DNA of 22,220 nucleotides from Bacteroidota bacterium (GCA_023391015.1 JAEWBT010000027.1:1-22220), one strand, 5' to 3'; positions 14,661-21,387 are shown, counted from the stretch's first letter. The notes: generated by a model not told the origin, from the letters alone. A program made the numbers and translations.

Positions 14661-15012
14661 GGGTGGAAATTAGGAATGGCGGAATGATTCGGAAAAATCG
14701 CTCAAGAGATCTCACCTCCTACGCATAAAATACGAACATCTGATTGGCCCCGGTGGGGTCTAACGTTTGTAGCCTACAAAAGGGCTTTCCGGAAAAAAGT
14801 CGCTTCGCGAGCGGCTGTTTTTCTTAAAATCTCCCGGACAAACATTAGGTCGCTAACGCGACCGTTTGAAATATTTGATCGGGACGTGCTACAAACGTTA
14901 GGTCGCTAACGCGACCACCCGGAAGGCGCAATCGGTTTGGATACAAACATTGGGTGGCCAACGCCACCTGTTTGCCAAACGCGTTTGCTGTTGCCAGCCG
15001 AAGAAAACCCTT
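14661..15012. other. Non-coding 352-base spacer holding a hairpin repeat family
   Basis: There is no gene-like ORF. The spacer contains one TTTCCGGAAA (14786-14795), a GTCGC-ttc-GCGAGC-type hairpin at about 14799-14812, and four copies of the ACAAAC-RTT repeat described separately (14746-14974). It lies downstream of the DUF5522 gene and upstream of the alkyltransferase-like gene, both on the minus strand. Confidence 0.7.
14746..14974. repeat. ACAAAC(A/G)TT(A/G) plus hairpin repeat, four copies
   Basis: Forward copies begin at 14838, 14891 and 14943 (about 52-53 bases apart) and one reverse copy occupies 14746-14770. Each is a 10-base word followed by a perfect hairpin: GGTCGC-taac-GCGACC (twice), GGTGGC-caac-GCCACC, and in the reverse copy GACCCC-acc-GGGGCC (one wobble pair). 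The stems differ by paired, compensating changes. GTTTG follows two of the copies. Confidence 0.75.
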
Positions 15013-15222
15013 TTATTTCTTTTCCTCTTCTCCACGCTTCCGCTCCGCCTGCAAAATGCTTCGCTTTGGTTCGCGTACCGCCTCAAAATCATAGGGGCAA
15101 TGCCGGCAACCGTTGCCGCAGCAATACCCGCGTTTGAGGTGGTAGTTTTCGGTAAAAACCATCCGGCCATCGGGCAGAAAGTAGTAATCAGGCTCCGGAT
15201 TCGTCGGTGAGGTCTTTGCCAT
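15013..15222 (-). CDS. DUF5522-type small cysteine-rich protein
   Basis: A 69-residue protein with the compact motif D-Y-Y-F-L-P-D-G-R-M-V-F-T-E-N-Y-H-L-K-R-G-Y-C-C-G-N-G-C-R-H-C-P-Y at about 12-44. This matches the small DUF5522 family of Bacteroidota. The C-C-x-x-x-C-x-x-C cluster looks metal-binding. The C-terminus is a charged tail rich in Lys, Arg and Glu. The function of the family is unknown to me. The ATG (15220-15222) lies inside the 3' end of trmB; the two frames overlap by 35 bases, so translation is probably coupled and the pair forms an operon. Confidence 0.8.
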   Translation of the reverse strand: MAKTSPTNPEPDYYFLPDGRMVFTENYHLKRGYCCGNGCRHCPYDFEAVREPKRSILQAERKRGEEEKK

Positions 15223-15910
15223 TGCGGTGGTCGGCGTTCAGGTAGCGTTCGGGAACCATAACGCCGTTTTTGGGAAGCCGGAAAGCCAGGTAATAAATCT
15301 TGCGGCCGTCGGCGATGTGCAATTTTTCGTAGTGGGTCTGGATGGCCAGCGGGCCGGTCGCCTTGCCGGTGGCGTAGATATCTTGGTAATCGGTCACGAT
15401 TTCGCAGCCTTGTTCGGCAATCACCTCGTGGGTAAAATCATACAACTCACGCGAGTCGGTTTTAAGGTGGATGACCGCACCGGGCGTCAACACTTTTTCA
15501 TATTGGGCCAGAAAGCGCGGGTGCGTCAGCCGGTTTTTCGCCCGCGATTTGGTGAGAAACGGGTCCGGAAATAAAATCCAGATTTCGCTGACCTCGCCGG
15601 GCGCAAAGTAAGCTTCCAGATGCCCGATCTGAATCCGCAGAAACGCCACGTTTTTCCGCTCTTCGGCCAACGCTTTTTTCGCGCCCACGTAAATCCGGTT
15701 GCCTTTCACGTCCACACCAATATAATTCCGGTCCGGGTTCTGCGCCCCCAGTCCAAGGCTGTATTCGCCTTTCCCACAAGCCAGTTCCAGCGTAATGGGG
15801 GCCTCATTTCCGAAATATTCTTTCCAGTTCCCGGCCATATTTTCCGGGTACTGCAACACGTTCGGGTAGGTTTCAATGGCGGCAAAGCGCACGAGTTTTT
15901 TCTGAGCCAT
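15188..15910 (-). CDS. trmB: tRNA (guanine-N7-)-methyltransferase
   Basis: A 240-residue SAM-dependent enzyme that methylates G46 in tRNA variable loops. The SAM-binding strand L-E-L-A-C-G-K-G-E-Y is at 41-50, the acidic end of the next strand is G-V-D-V-K-G (65-70), and the family signature F-P-D-P-F (114-118) with the following T-K-S-R-A-K-N-R-L stretch is present. The C-terminal T-H-Y-E-K (192-196) motif is also there. The frame continues upstream to 16036, but that extension is translated ATTGGAC repeat array; the ATG at 15908-15910 gives the family start MAQKKLVRFA. The array begins 9 bases upstream of this ATG. The gene overlaps the DUF5522 gene downstream. Confidence 0.95.
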   Translation of the reverse strand: MAQKKLVRFAAIETYPNVLQYPENMAGNWKEYFGNEAPITLELACGKGEYSLGLGAQNPDRNYIGVDVKGNRIYVGAKKALAEERKNVAFLRIQIGHLEAYFAPGEVSEIWILFPDPFLTKSRAKNRLTHPRFLAQYEKVLTPGAVIHLKTDSRELYDFTHEVIAEQGCEIVTDYQDIYATGKATGPLAIQTHYEKLHIADGRKIYYLAFRLPKNGVMVPERYLNADHRNGKDLTDESGA

Positions 15911-15919
15911 AGAATGTAA

Positions 15920-16030
15920 ATTGGACTCCGCCTGCGGCGGAATTGGATGCCCTTCGGGCATTGGACTTTCCTTCGGAAAATTGGACGGCCTGCGGCCATT
16001 GGACTTTGCCGTTAGCAAAATTGGACCACT
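15920..16030. repeat. ATTGGAC word/hairpin array 2 (upstream of trmB)
   Basis: Six copies of ATTGGA(C/T) start at 15920, 15942, 15960, 15980, 15998 and 16020 (periods 22, 18, 20, 18, 22). The five complete spacers are different and each is a perfect hairpin: TCCGCC-tgc-GGCGGA, GCCC-ttc-GGGC, TTTCC-ttc-GGAAA, GGCC-tgc-GGCC and TTTGC-cgtta-GCAAA. This is the reverse complement of the GTCCAAT family of arrays 1 and 3. On the minus strand it would form the trmB leader. The remaining spacer to 16132 shows nothing recognisable apart from one further gcgtccaatt at 16121-16130 next to the carboxylase stop. Confidence 0.85.
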
Positions 16031-16132
16031 TCGCAATCAGAAAATATAAAACCAGTCCGATCAATTCATCAACAATAAAGAAATGAGGTAATCAGGTATT
16101 CCCACGATCTTAATGCTAAAGGCGTCCAATTC

Positions 16133-17674
16133 TTACAGCGGGATATTCCCGTGTTTTCTTTTTGGAGCTACCACTACTTTGTTGCGCAGCATTTCAAAGC
16201 CGCTGAGGAGGCGCTGGCGGGTTTCGTGGGGAAAAATCACCGCGTCGATAAAGCCACGGGCGGCCGCGCCGTAGGGGTTGGCAAATTTTTCGGCGTATTC
16301 GGCTTCTTTTTCCAGCGCTTTGGCAGGTGAGTCAGCGGCTTCGGCGATTTGCTTTTTAAAAATGATTTCAGACGCACCTTTGGCACCCATCACAGCGATT
16401 TCGGCGGTGGGCCAGGCGTAGTTCAGGTCCGCGCCGATGTGTTTGGAATTCATCACGTCGTAGGCACCGCCGTAGGCTTTGCGGGTAATGACGGTAATCT
16501 TCGGCACGGTGGCTTCGCTGAGGGCGTAGAGCAGCTTCGCGCCGTTGGTGATAATGCCGTTCCACTCCTGGTCGGTGCCCGGCAAGAATCCCGGAACATC
16601 CACCAAAACGAGCAACGGAATGTTGAAGGCGTCGCAGAACCGAACGAACCGCGCGCCTTTTCGGGAGGAGTTGATGTCCAGCACGCCCGCCATTACTGCC
16701 GGCTGATTGGCCACCACGCCGACGCTGCGCCCCCCAATGCGGGCAAAACCCACCACGATGTTTTCCGCAAAATCTTTGTGGACTTCAAAAAAATCTTCGC
16801 TGTCCACCAGCTGCGCAATGACATCCTTCATGTCGTAGGGCTGGTTCGCGCCTTCGGGGATGAGATTGTCCAGCGCTTCGCGCTTTTCGTTGCCGGGCGT
16901 GTACGGCACGGCGGGTGCTTCCTCATCACAGTTTTGAGGGATAAAACTGAGGAGCTTTTTGAGGTACTGAATGGCTTCTACCTCGTTGCGACAGCTAAAA
17001 TGCGTCACGCCGCTTTTGGACGCATGGGTTTCCGCGCCGCCCAGCTCTTCGCTCGTAACGGTTTCGTGGGTTACGGTTTTCACCACATTCGGGCCGGTTA
17101 CAAACATGTAGCTCGTATGTTCCACCATCAGGATAAAATCGGTGATGGCCGGGCTGTACACCGCGCCGCCCGCGCAGGGACCCATAATGGCCGAAAGTTG
17201 CGGCACCACCCCACTCGCTTTCACGTTGCGGTGGAAGATATCGGCGTAGCCGCCGAGGCTCACCACGCCTTCCTGAATCCGCGCGCCACCGCTGTCGTTG
17301 AGGCCAATCACCGGCGCGCCGTTTTGCAGGGCGAGGTCCATGATTTTGACGATTTTTTCAGCGTGGGTTTCGCTCAGCGAGCCACCGAAAACGGTAAAAT
17401 CCTGGCTAAAAACATACACCAACCGGCCGGAAACTTTGCCGTAACCGGTCACCACGCCGTCGCCGAGGTACACTTCTTTTTCCATGCCGAAATCGCGGCT
17501 GCGGTGCTCTACAAAAGCGCCGATTTCCACAAACGAGCCTTCGTCCAACAATAGCTCCAGCCGCTCGCGGGCGGTGAGCTTGCCTTTTTTGTGCTGACTG
17601 TCGATGCGGGCTTGTCCGCCGCCGAGGCGGGATTGCGCGATTTTATCCTGAAGAATGTGAGCCGGATTGTTCAT
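16133..17674 (-). CDS. Acyl-CoA carboxylase carboxyltransferase (beta) subunit
   Basis: A 513-residue carboxyltransferase of the propionyl-CoA carboxylase beta / methylmalonyl-CoA decarboxylase alpha group. It transfers CO2 between carboxybiotin and an acyl-CoA. Features include H-K-K-G-K-L-T-A-R-E-R near the N-terminus, D-F-T-V-F-G-G-S-L-S-E, the CoA/oxyanion loop L-N-D-S-G-G-A-R-I-Q-E-G-V, G-P-C-A-G-G-A-V-Y-S-P-A in the N-half, and the second oxyanion segment R-K-A-Y-G-G-A-Y in the C-half. The start MNNPAHILQDK (ATG 17672-17674) was preferred to an upstream TTG. A TAnnTTTG element ends 6 bases upstream. No biotin carboxylase or biotin carrier gene is adjacent, so substrate and partner cannot be decided here. 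Confidence 0.93.
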   Translation of the reverse strand: MNNPAHILQDKIAQSRLGGGQARIDSQHKKGKLTARERLELLLDEGSFVEIGAFVEHRSRDFGMEKEVYLGDGVVTGYGKVSGRLVYVFSQDFTVFGGSLSETHAEKIVKIMDLALQNGAPVIGLNDSGGARIQEGVVSLGGYADIFHRNVKASGVVPQLSAIMGPCAGGAVYSPAITDFILMVEHTSYMFVTGPNVVKTVTHETVTSEELGGAETHASKSGVTHFSCRNEVEAIQYLKKLLSFIPQNCDEEAPAVPYTPGNEKREALDNLIPEGANQPYDMKDVIAQLVDSEDFFEVHKDFAENIVVGFARIGGRSVGVVANQPAVMAGVLDINSSRKGARFVRFCDAFNIPLLVLVDVPGFLPGTDQEWNGIITNGAKLLYALSEATVPKITVITRKAYGGAYDVMNSKHIGADLNYAWPTAEIAVMGAKGASEIIFKKQIAEAADSPAKALEKEAEYAEKFANPYGAAARGFIDAVIFPHETRQRLLSGFEMLRNKVVVAPKRKHGNIPL

Positions 17675-17680
17675 GGGCGG

Positions 17681-17710
17681 CAAAAGTAGCTTAATTGCTC
17701 AATGTGAAAA
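17681..17710 (-). promoter_or_regulatory. Promoter of the carboxyltransferase gene
   Basis: On the minus strand TACTTTTG (17681-17688) is an exact -7 element, with TTTT (17707-17710) 18 bases upstream in the -33 position. The -7 element ends 6 bases before the ATG, predicting a leaderless or very short leader. CTCAAT words fill the spacer. Confidence 0.6.
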
Positions 17711-17735
17711 TGGCTCAATAGCTCAATTACTCAAT
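17698..17735. repeat. CTCAAT word repeat upstream of the carboxyltransferase gene
   Basis: CTCAAT occurs at 17698, 17714, 17722 and 17730 (spacings of 16, 8 and 8), each preceded by G, G, G and A. It overlaps the promoter of the gene to the left. The same word, with its inverse, recurs between rplJ and rplL. Confidence 0.65.
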
Positions 17736-17864
17736 AACCGCTTCATTAAACTCAAGTGGCTTCGGCTAGCGTTCTTTGTTGAGTGATGTCGTTAGTTGGC
17801 ATAAGGCCTTCGTCAAGCTTAGGGTGGACAACGGTTGGCTGCATCTTTAGGCGGATACAAAAGC

Positions 17865-17950
17865 GTCCAATTCTCAATGGCCGAAGGTCGTCCAATTTTC
17901 CGAAGGAAAATCCAATTCACGAAGTGAGTCCAATAGCGAAGCGGTCCAAT
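17865..17950. repeat. GTCCAAT word/hairpin array 3, running into the flavoprotein gene
   Basis: (G/A)TCCAAT starts at 17865, 17890, 17910, 17928 and 17944 (periods 25, 20, 18, 16). Spacers include GGCC-gaa-GGTC, TTTCC-gaa-GGAAA, TCAC-gaa-GTGA and GC-gaa-GC. The array covers the last 11 codons and the stop of the neighbouring minus-strand gene, so part of the repeat is translated. Confidence 0.82.
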
Positions 17951-19164
17951 GATTTCCGCAGGGCTTCCGCCGCAATCCAGCCGCTCGCCCAGGCGTGTTG
18001 GAAATTGAAGCCGCCGGTAACGCCGTCCACGTCCAACACTTCGCCGGCAAAGTAAAGGTTCTGGTGCAGGCGGCTTTCCATGGTTTCGGGGCTTACTTCT
18101 TTGGTAGAAACACCGCCGCAGGTTACAAATTCTTCTTTAAAGGTTGTTTTTCCGGAAACCGGATAGACGTCGCGGAGCAGCTTTTCGGTTAGTTTGCGTT
18201 GCTGCGGGGCGGGCAGATTGCCCCACTGGGTCCCTTCTTCAATACCGCAGGTGTCCATAAAGTGCTGCCACAAGCGCTTGGGCAGGCCGAACGGATTTTT
18301 GGCCCAAACGGGTTGTTTGCCAAGGGATTTCCGGAAATGGGCGAACTGTGCCTTGAGCGTTTCATCATCGGCTTCCGGAATCCATTGCACCAACGCGCCA
18401 AACTGATAGGCTTTTCCGGCCAACTCGCGCGCACCCCAGGCCGAAGTGCGCAACACCGCCGGACCGCTCATGCCCCAATGCGTAATCAGCAAAGGGCCAC
18501 TTTCGGTCAATTTGGTTCCGGAAATTTTGACCCGCGCGTCCTCCACAGCCACGCCCATGAGGGCGGTGATGGGATTTTTAGGCATATTGAAGGTGAACAG
18601 CGAGGGCACGGGCGCCTCGATGGTGTGGCCGAGTTTGCGCAATATTTCGTAGCCCAGGGCCTGCGGACTGCCGCCAGTGGTGATAAGTACGGCATCGGCT
18701 TCTGTTTTGCCTTTTTCGCCAAAATCCAGCATCCACTTTTCGTCTTTCTTCTCAAGGCTTTCCAGGCGGTGGTGAAATTTCACTTCGGTTCCATTTTCCA
18801 GAGCTCTTTCCCAAATTGCGGTGGCGATGGTTTCAGAGGAATTGGTGGTGGGAAACATGCGTCCGTCTTCCTCGGTTTTCAGGGCTACGCCGCGTGCAGC
18901 AAACCAGTCGATTGTTTGCTGCGGCCCAAAGCGAAACAAGGTTTTTTTGAGCCAGCGGGCGCCGCGTGGATATTTTTCTACCAGCGCATTGATGTCGAAC
19001 AGCTGATGGGTAACGTTGCAGCGTCCGCCGCCGGAAACCCGCACTTTTTGAAGCGCTTTTCCGGTTTTTTCGTAAATGGTAACGGCGTATTTTTCGGAAC
19101 GCGGCAGGTTGGCTGCGGCAAAGCAGCCAGCGGCCCCGGCCCCGATAACGGCAATTTGTTTCAA
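17917..19164 (-). CDS. NAD(P)/FAD-dependent oxidoreductase (BaiN/HI0933 family)
   Basis: A 415-residue flavoprotein. The FAD-binding loop V-I-G-A-G-A-A-G is at residues 6-13. The family hallmarks V-R-V-S-G-G-G-R-C-N-V-T-H (42-54), G-G-V-S-T-K-E-V-S-P-E-T-M-E-S and the C-terminal F-A-G-E-V-L-D-V-D-G-V-T-G-G-F-N-F-Q-H-A-W-A-S-G are all clear. The biological substrate is unknown. The only in-frame start before the FAD loop is a TTG (19162-19164), with K-Q-I-A-V-I-G following directly, so a TTG start is inferred. The last residues, L-D-R-F-A-I-G-L-T-S, and the stop codon are encoded by repeat array 3, so the natural C-terminus has been replaced or extended by repeat sequence. Two TTTCCGGAAA copies (18149, 18328) encode V-S-G-K and F-R-K. 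Confidence 0.9.
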   Translation of the reverse strand: MKQIAVIGAGAAGCFAAANLPRSEKYAVTIYEKTGKALQKVRVSGGGRCNVTHQLFDINALVEKYPRGARWLKKTLFRFGPQQTIDWFAARGVALKTEEDGRMFPTTNSSETIATAIWERALENGTEVKFHHRLESLEKKDEKWMLDFGEKGKTEADAVLITTGGSPQALGYEILRKLGHTIEAPVPSLFTFNMPKNPITALMGVAVEDARVKISGTKLTESGPLLITHWGMSGPAVLRTSAWGARELAGKAYQFGALVQWIPEADDETLKAQFAHFRKSLGKQPVWAKNPFGLPKRLWQHFMDTCGIEEGTQWGNLPAPQQRKLTEKLLRDVYPVSGKTTFKEEFVTCGGVSTKEVSPETMESRLHQNLYFAGEVLDVDGVTGGFNFQHAWASGWIAAEALRKSLDRFAIGLTS

Positions 19165-19212
19165 GTGGAATGACTTTAAAATCTGCTTTTATCAACGGCG
19201 ATTTCCCGGAAA

Positions 19213-19267
19213 TTTCCGGAAAAATTACTGTCTTAGAAGCACCCTTATCCAGGATAAGGGCTTATCC
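19213..19267. repeat. Palindrome cluster between cdd and the flavoprotein gene
   Basis: TTTCCGGAAA (19213-19222), preceded by a near copy, is followed by CCCTTATCC (19242-19250), GGATAAGGG (19252-19260) and CTTATCC (19261-19267). The middle element can pair with either neighbour, giving two mutually exclusive hairpins. Confidence 0.5.
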
Positions 19268-19309
19268 TAAAAATGAGGCGTAATGTAAGAAGCTGTATAT
19301 TTTCGTCTT

Positions 19310-19397
19310 TTTTGTCACCCTCGAAGAGGGTCTTCAAAGTTTCCAGAAAACCTGAGGATTCCCTTCGGGAATGACAAAAGACGCTGTCCGAGACAGC
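19310..19397. repeat. Nested hairpin element with GAA/TTC/CGA loops
   Basis: TTTTGTCA (19310-19317) pairs with TGACAAAA (19372-19379) and encloses two hairpins, ACCCTC-gaa-GAGGGT (19317-19331) and ATTCCC-ttc-GGGAAT (19358-19372). A third hairpin, GCTGTC-cga-GACAGC (19383-19397), follows. It lies downstream of cdd in a 298-base spacer without genes, together with TTTCCGGAAA copies at 19213 and 19451. Confidence 0.65.
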
Positions 19398-19462
19398 CCT
19401 GCTATCAATTTCCAGGCAAACCTTAAAAGCGATTGGTTTTTGCCTGAAAATTTCCGGAAATT

Positions 19463-19954
19463 TTACCCTAAATCTTCGCTGCCAAACCGGAAGGGCAAAA
19501 GCTGGGAGGCTTTTTCTACCACATATACCTCTCCTTCCATGCCGGAAAGAATCAGACGAATGGGATGGGCCGTGCGCTGCTCATATTCGGCGATGTACTG
19601 GCGACACATGCCACAGGGCGAAATAGGGTGATTGCCGCTTTCAGGATTGGCCTGGTTGTAATAGGAAACGGCCATGGTGAGGACGGGAATATCCGTATGC
19701 TCCATCGCCGCCACTGAAAGCAACACACGCTCAGCGCAAATGCCTACCGGATAAGCGGCGTTTTCCTGATTGGTTCCGTAGATAATTTTTCCGTTTTGAA
19801 GGGTTGCCGCCGCACCTACGCAAAAACGGGAATACGGCGCGTAGGCTTTCCGGGTAATGTCGCGGGCTTTTTGAAGCAATTCCAGATCAGCGGGTTGCAG
19901 GGTTTGATCGTCGGGATGACGTTCGTAGGAAAAGGAATAGGTTTTGGCAGACAT
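19463..19954 (-). CDS. cdd: Cytidine deaminase
   Basis: A 163-residue zinc enzyme that deaminates cytidine and deoxycytidine to uridine and deoxyuridine in pyrimidine salvage. The catalytic motif is G-I-C-A-E-R (Cys74, Glu76) and the second zinc motif P-C-G-M-C (Cys114, Cys117). Three cysteine ligands mark the homotetrameric class. The conserved A-Y-A-P-Y-S-R-F-x-V-G-A-A segment is at 38-50 and the substrate-binding E-N-A-A-Y-P follows at 64-69. The ATG at 19952-19954 was chosen; an ATG 12 codons upstream (19988-19990) is possible, but the added residues look like non-coding sequence. It is divergent from rplK. Confidence 0.95.
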   Translation of the reverse strand: MSAKTYSFSYERHPDDQTLQPADLELLQKARDITRKAYAPYSRFCVGAAATLQNGKIIYGTNQENAAYPVGICAERVLLSVAAMEHTDIPVLTMAVSYYNQANPESGNHPISPCGMCRQYIAEYEQRTAHPIRLILSGMEGEVYVVEKASQLLPFRFGSEDLG

Positions 19955-20052
19955 AGAAGGGCGGAAGGTAGCGGTTTTTTCATGTTTCATGTTTCGTGTT
20001 TCATAGGTTTATGGGTTTTGAATTTTGCTTTTTAAAACAAGAAATCTGCTTT

Positions 20053-20084
20053 TTTGGTTGGTATAAAATAATCCCGTACTTTTG
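20053..20084 (+). promoter_or_regulatory. Promoter of the rplK-rplA-rplJ-rplL operon
   Basis: TTTG (20053-20056) and TACTTTTG (20077-20084), separated by 20 bases, match both Bacteroidota promoter elements exactly. It is the best promoter in the window. It leaves a leader of about 85 bases before rplK. Confidence 0.8.
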
Positions 20085-20092
20085 CGCTCCAA

Positions 20093-20130
20093 TTCTCGAA
20101 GAGTGCTCTTTTTATAAGCATTTGGGAGAA
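20093..20130 (+). promoter_or_regulatory. Candidate structured leader of rplK mRNA
   Basis: TTCTC (20093-20097) can pair with GAGAA (20126-20130), and GTGCT (20103-20107) with AGCAT (20117-20121), giving a two-part stem with an asymmetric internal loop. In other bacteria ribosomal protein L1 represses this operon by binding a stem with an internal loop in the leader. That this structure is such a site is inference. Confidence 0.35.
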
Positions 20131-20175
20131 CGGTTTTCAAACACCATTCGTTAACACCAAAACTCAATTCTCAGT

Positions 20176-20613
20176 ATGGCCAAAGAAATCACTGGCTACG
20201 TGAAGTTGCAGGCCAAAGGCGGTCAAGCCAACCCTGCTCCCCCGATTGGACCGGCCCTCGGTTCCAAAGGCGTGAATATCATGGAGTTCTGCAAGCAGTT
20301 CAACGCTCGTACACAGGACAAAATGGGCAAGGTACTTCCGGTACTGCTCACCGTATATTCCGACAAGTCTTTCGACTTTGTCATCAAAACCGCTCCGGCT
20401 GCCGTTCAGCTGATGGAAGCGTCCAAAATTCAGAAAGGTTCTAAAGAATCCAACCGCAGCAAGGTCGGCAAAGTGTCCTGGGATCAGGTGAAAACCATCG
20501 CCGAAGACAAGATGGCCGACCTGAACTGCTTTACTGTAGAAAGCGCCATGAAAATGGTAGCCGGAACCGCCCGCAGCATGGGCATCACCGTAGAAGGCAC
20601 TGCGCCGTTCTAA
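20176..20613 (+). CDS. rplK: 50S ribosomal protein L11 (uL11)
   Basis: A 145-residue L11 starting MAKEITGYVKLQAKGGQANP. The protein binds 23S rRNA at the GTPase-associated centre and moves with elongation factors. The N-terminal domain has the conserved P-P-I-G-P-A-L-G-x-x-G-V-N-I-M-E-F-C-K-x-F-N-A-R-T stretch; the C-terminal rRNA-binding domain ends G-T-A-R-S-M-G-I-T-V-E-G. Length and start fit the family. It is first in its operon here, with its own promoter; secE and nusG, which usually precede rplK, are not in the window. Confidence 0.98.
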   Translation: MAKEITGYVKLQAKGGQANPAPPIGPALGSKGVNIMEFCKQFNARTQDKMGKVLPVLLTVYSDKSFDFVIKTAPAAVQLMEASKIQKGSKESNRSKVGKVSWDQVKTIAEDKMADLNCFTVESAMKMVAGTARSMGITVEGTAPF

Positions 20614-20664
20614 GTCTGTTTCCCCTCTTTTTTAAAACCCATTTCAAATTTTTTTTGAATCAAA

Positions 20665-21357
20665 ATGGCAACTGTAACTAAAAAAAGAAAGGCAGCGGAC
20701 GCGAAAGTGGACGCTACCCGCCAATATACCCTCGCCGAGGCTGCTGCCCTGGTGAAAGACATCAACACCGCTAAGTTTGACGCTTCTGTAGATCTGCACG
20801 TTCGTCTGGGCGTAGATCCGAAGAAAGCCGATCAGGCGATCCGCGGTACTTCTTCCCTGCCCCACGGCACGGGTAAAACCAAGCGCGTTCTGGTGCTTTG
20901 CACGCCCGATAAAGAAGCTGAAGCGAAAGCTGCCGGTGCCGACTTTGTAGGTCTGGACGAATACGTTTCCAAAATCGAAGGTGGCTGGACCGATATCGAC
21001 GTGATTGTAGCCACACCTTCAGTGATGCCGAAAATCGGTCGTCTCGGTAAAGTGCTCGGTCCGCGCAACCTGATGCCGAACCCGAAAACCGGTACCGTTA
21101 CCAACGATGTGGCCGCTGCCGTAACCGACGTAAAAGGTGGTAAAATTGCCTTTAAAATCGACAAGGCCGGTATTATCCACGCCTCTATCGGTCGCGTTTC
21201 CTTCACGCCGGAAAAACTGTCGGAAAACGCGCAGGAGCTTATCAACACCCTCGTGCGGATGAAGCCTTCGACTGCAAAAGGAACCTACCTGAAAGGGCTG
21301 TCTATGGCTTCTTCGATGAGCCCGGGCATCACCATCGATCCTAAAACTGTTTCCTAA
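20665..21357 (+). CDS. rplA: 50S ribosomal protein L1 (uL1)
   Basis: A 230-residue L1, the protein of the mobile L1 stalk that handles tRNA leaving the E site. Conserved blocks include the D-L-H-V-R-L-G-V-D-P-K-K-A-D-Q-x-I-R-G segment, L-P-H-G-T-G-K-T-K-R-V, K-I-G-R-L-G-K-V-L-G-P-R-N-L-M-P-N-P-K-x-G-T-V (about 120-145) and the C-terminal rRNA-binding G-T-Y-L-K-G-L-S-M-A-S-S-M-S-P-G. It follows rplK by 51 bases with no terminator. Family knowledge makes L1 the likely autogenous repressor of this operon. Confidence 0.98.
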   Translation: MATVTKKRKAADAKVDATRQYTLAEAAALVKDINTAKFDASVDLHVRLGVDPKKADQAIRGTSSLPHGTGKTKRVLVLCTPDKEAEAKAAGADFVGLDEYVSKIEGGWTDIDVIVATPSVMPKIGRLGKVLGPRNLMPNPKTGTVTNDVAAAVTDVKGGKIAFKIDKAGIIHASIGRVSFTPEKLSENAQELINTLVRMKPSTAKGTYLKGLSMASSMSPGITIDPKTVS

Positions 21358-21387
21358 TCTGCTGAAGGGCCTTTTAGAGGTCCACCT

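Noticed and set aside
15920..16030. A CRISPR array
   Set aside because: The repeated word is only 7 bases, spacers are 11-15 bases and self-complementary, and no cas gene is present.
15911..16036. A 42-residue N-terminal extension of TrmB
   Set aside because: It is translated ATTGGAC repeat array. The ATG at 15908-15910 matches the family start.
16349..17554. A plus-strand 401-codon ORF opposite the carboxyltransferase gene
   Set aside because: It is His/Ala/Val-rich antisense of a conserved gene, a typical shadow of G+C-rich third positions.
17783..18055. A plus-strand 90-codon ORF over array 3
   Set aside because: It is made of translated repeat and the antisense of the flavoprotein gene.
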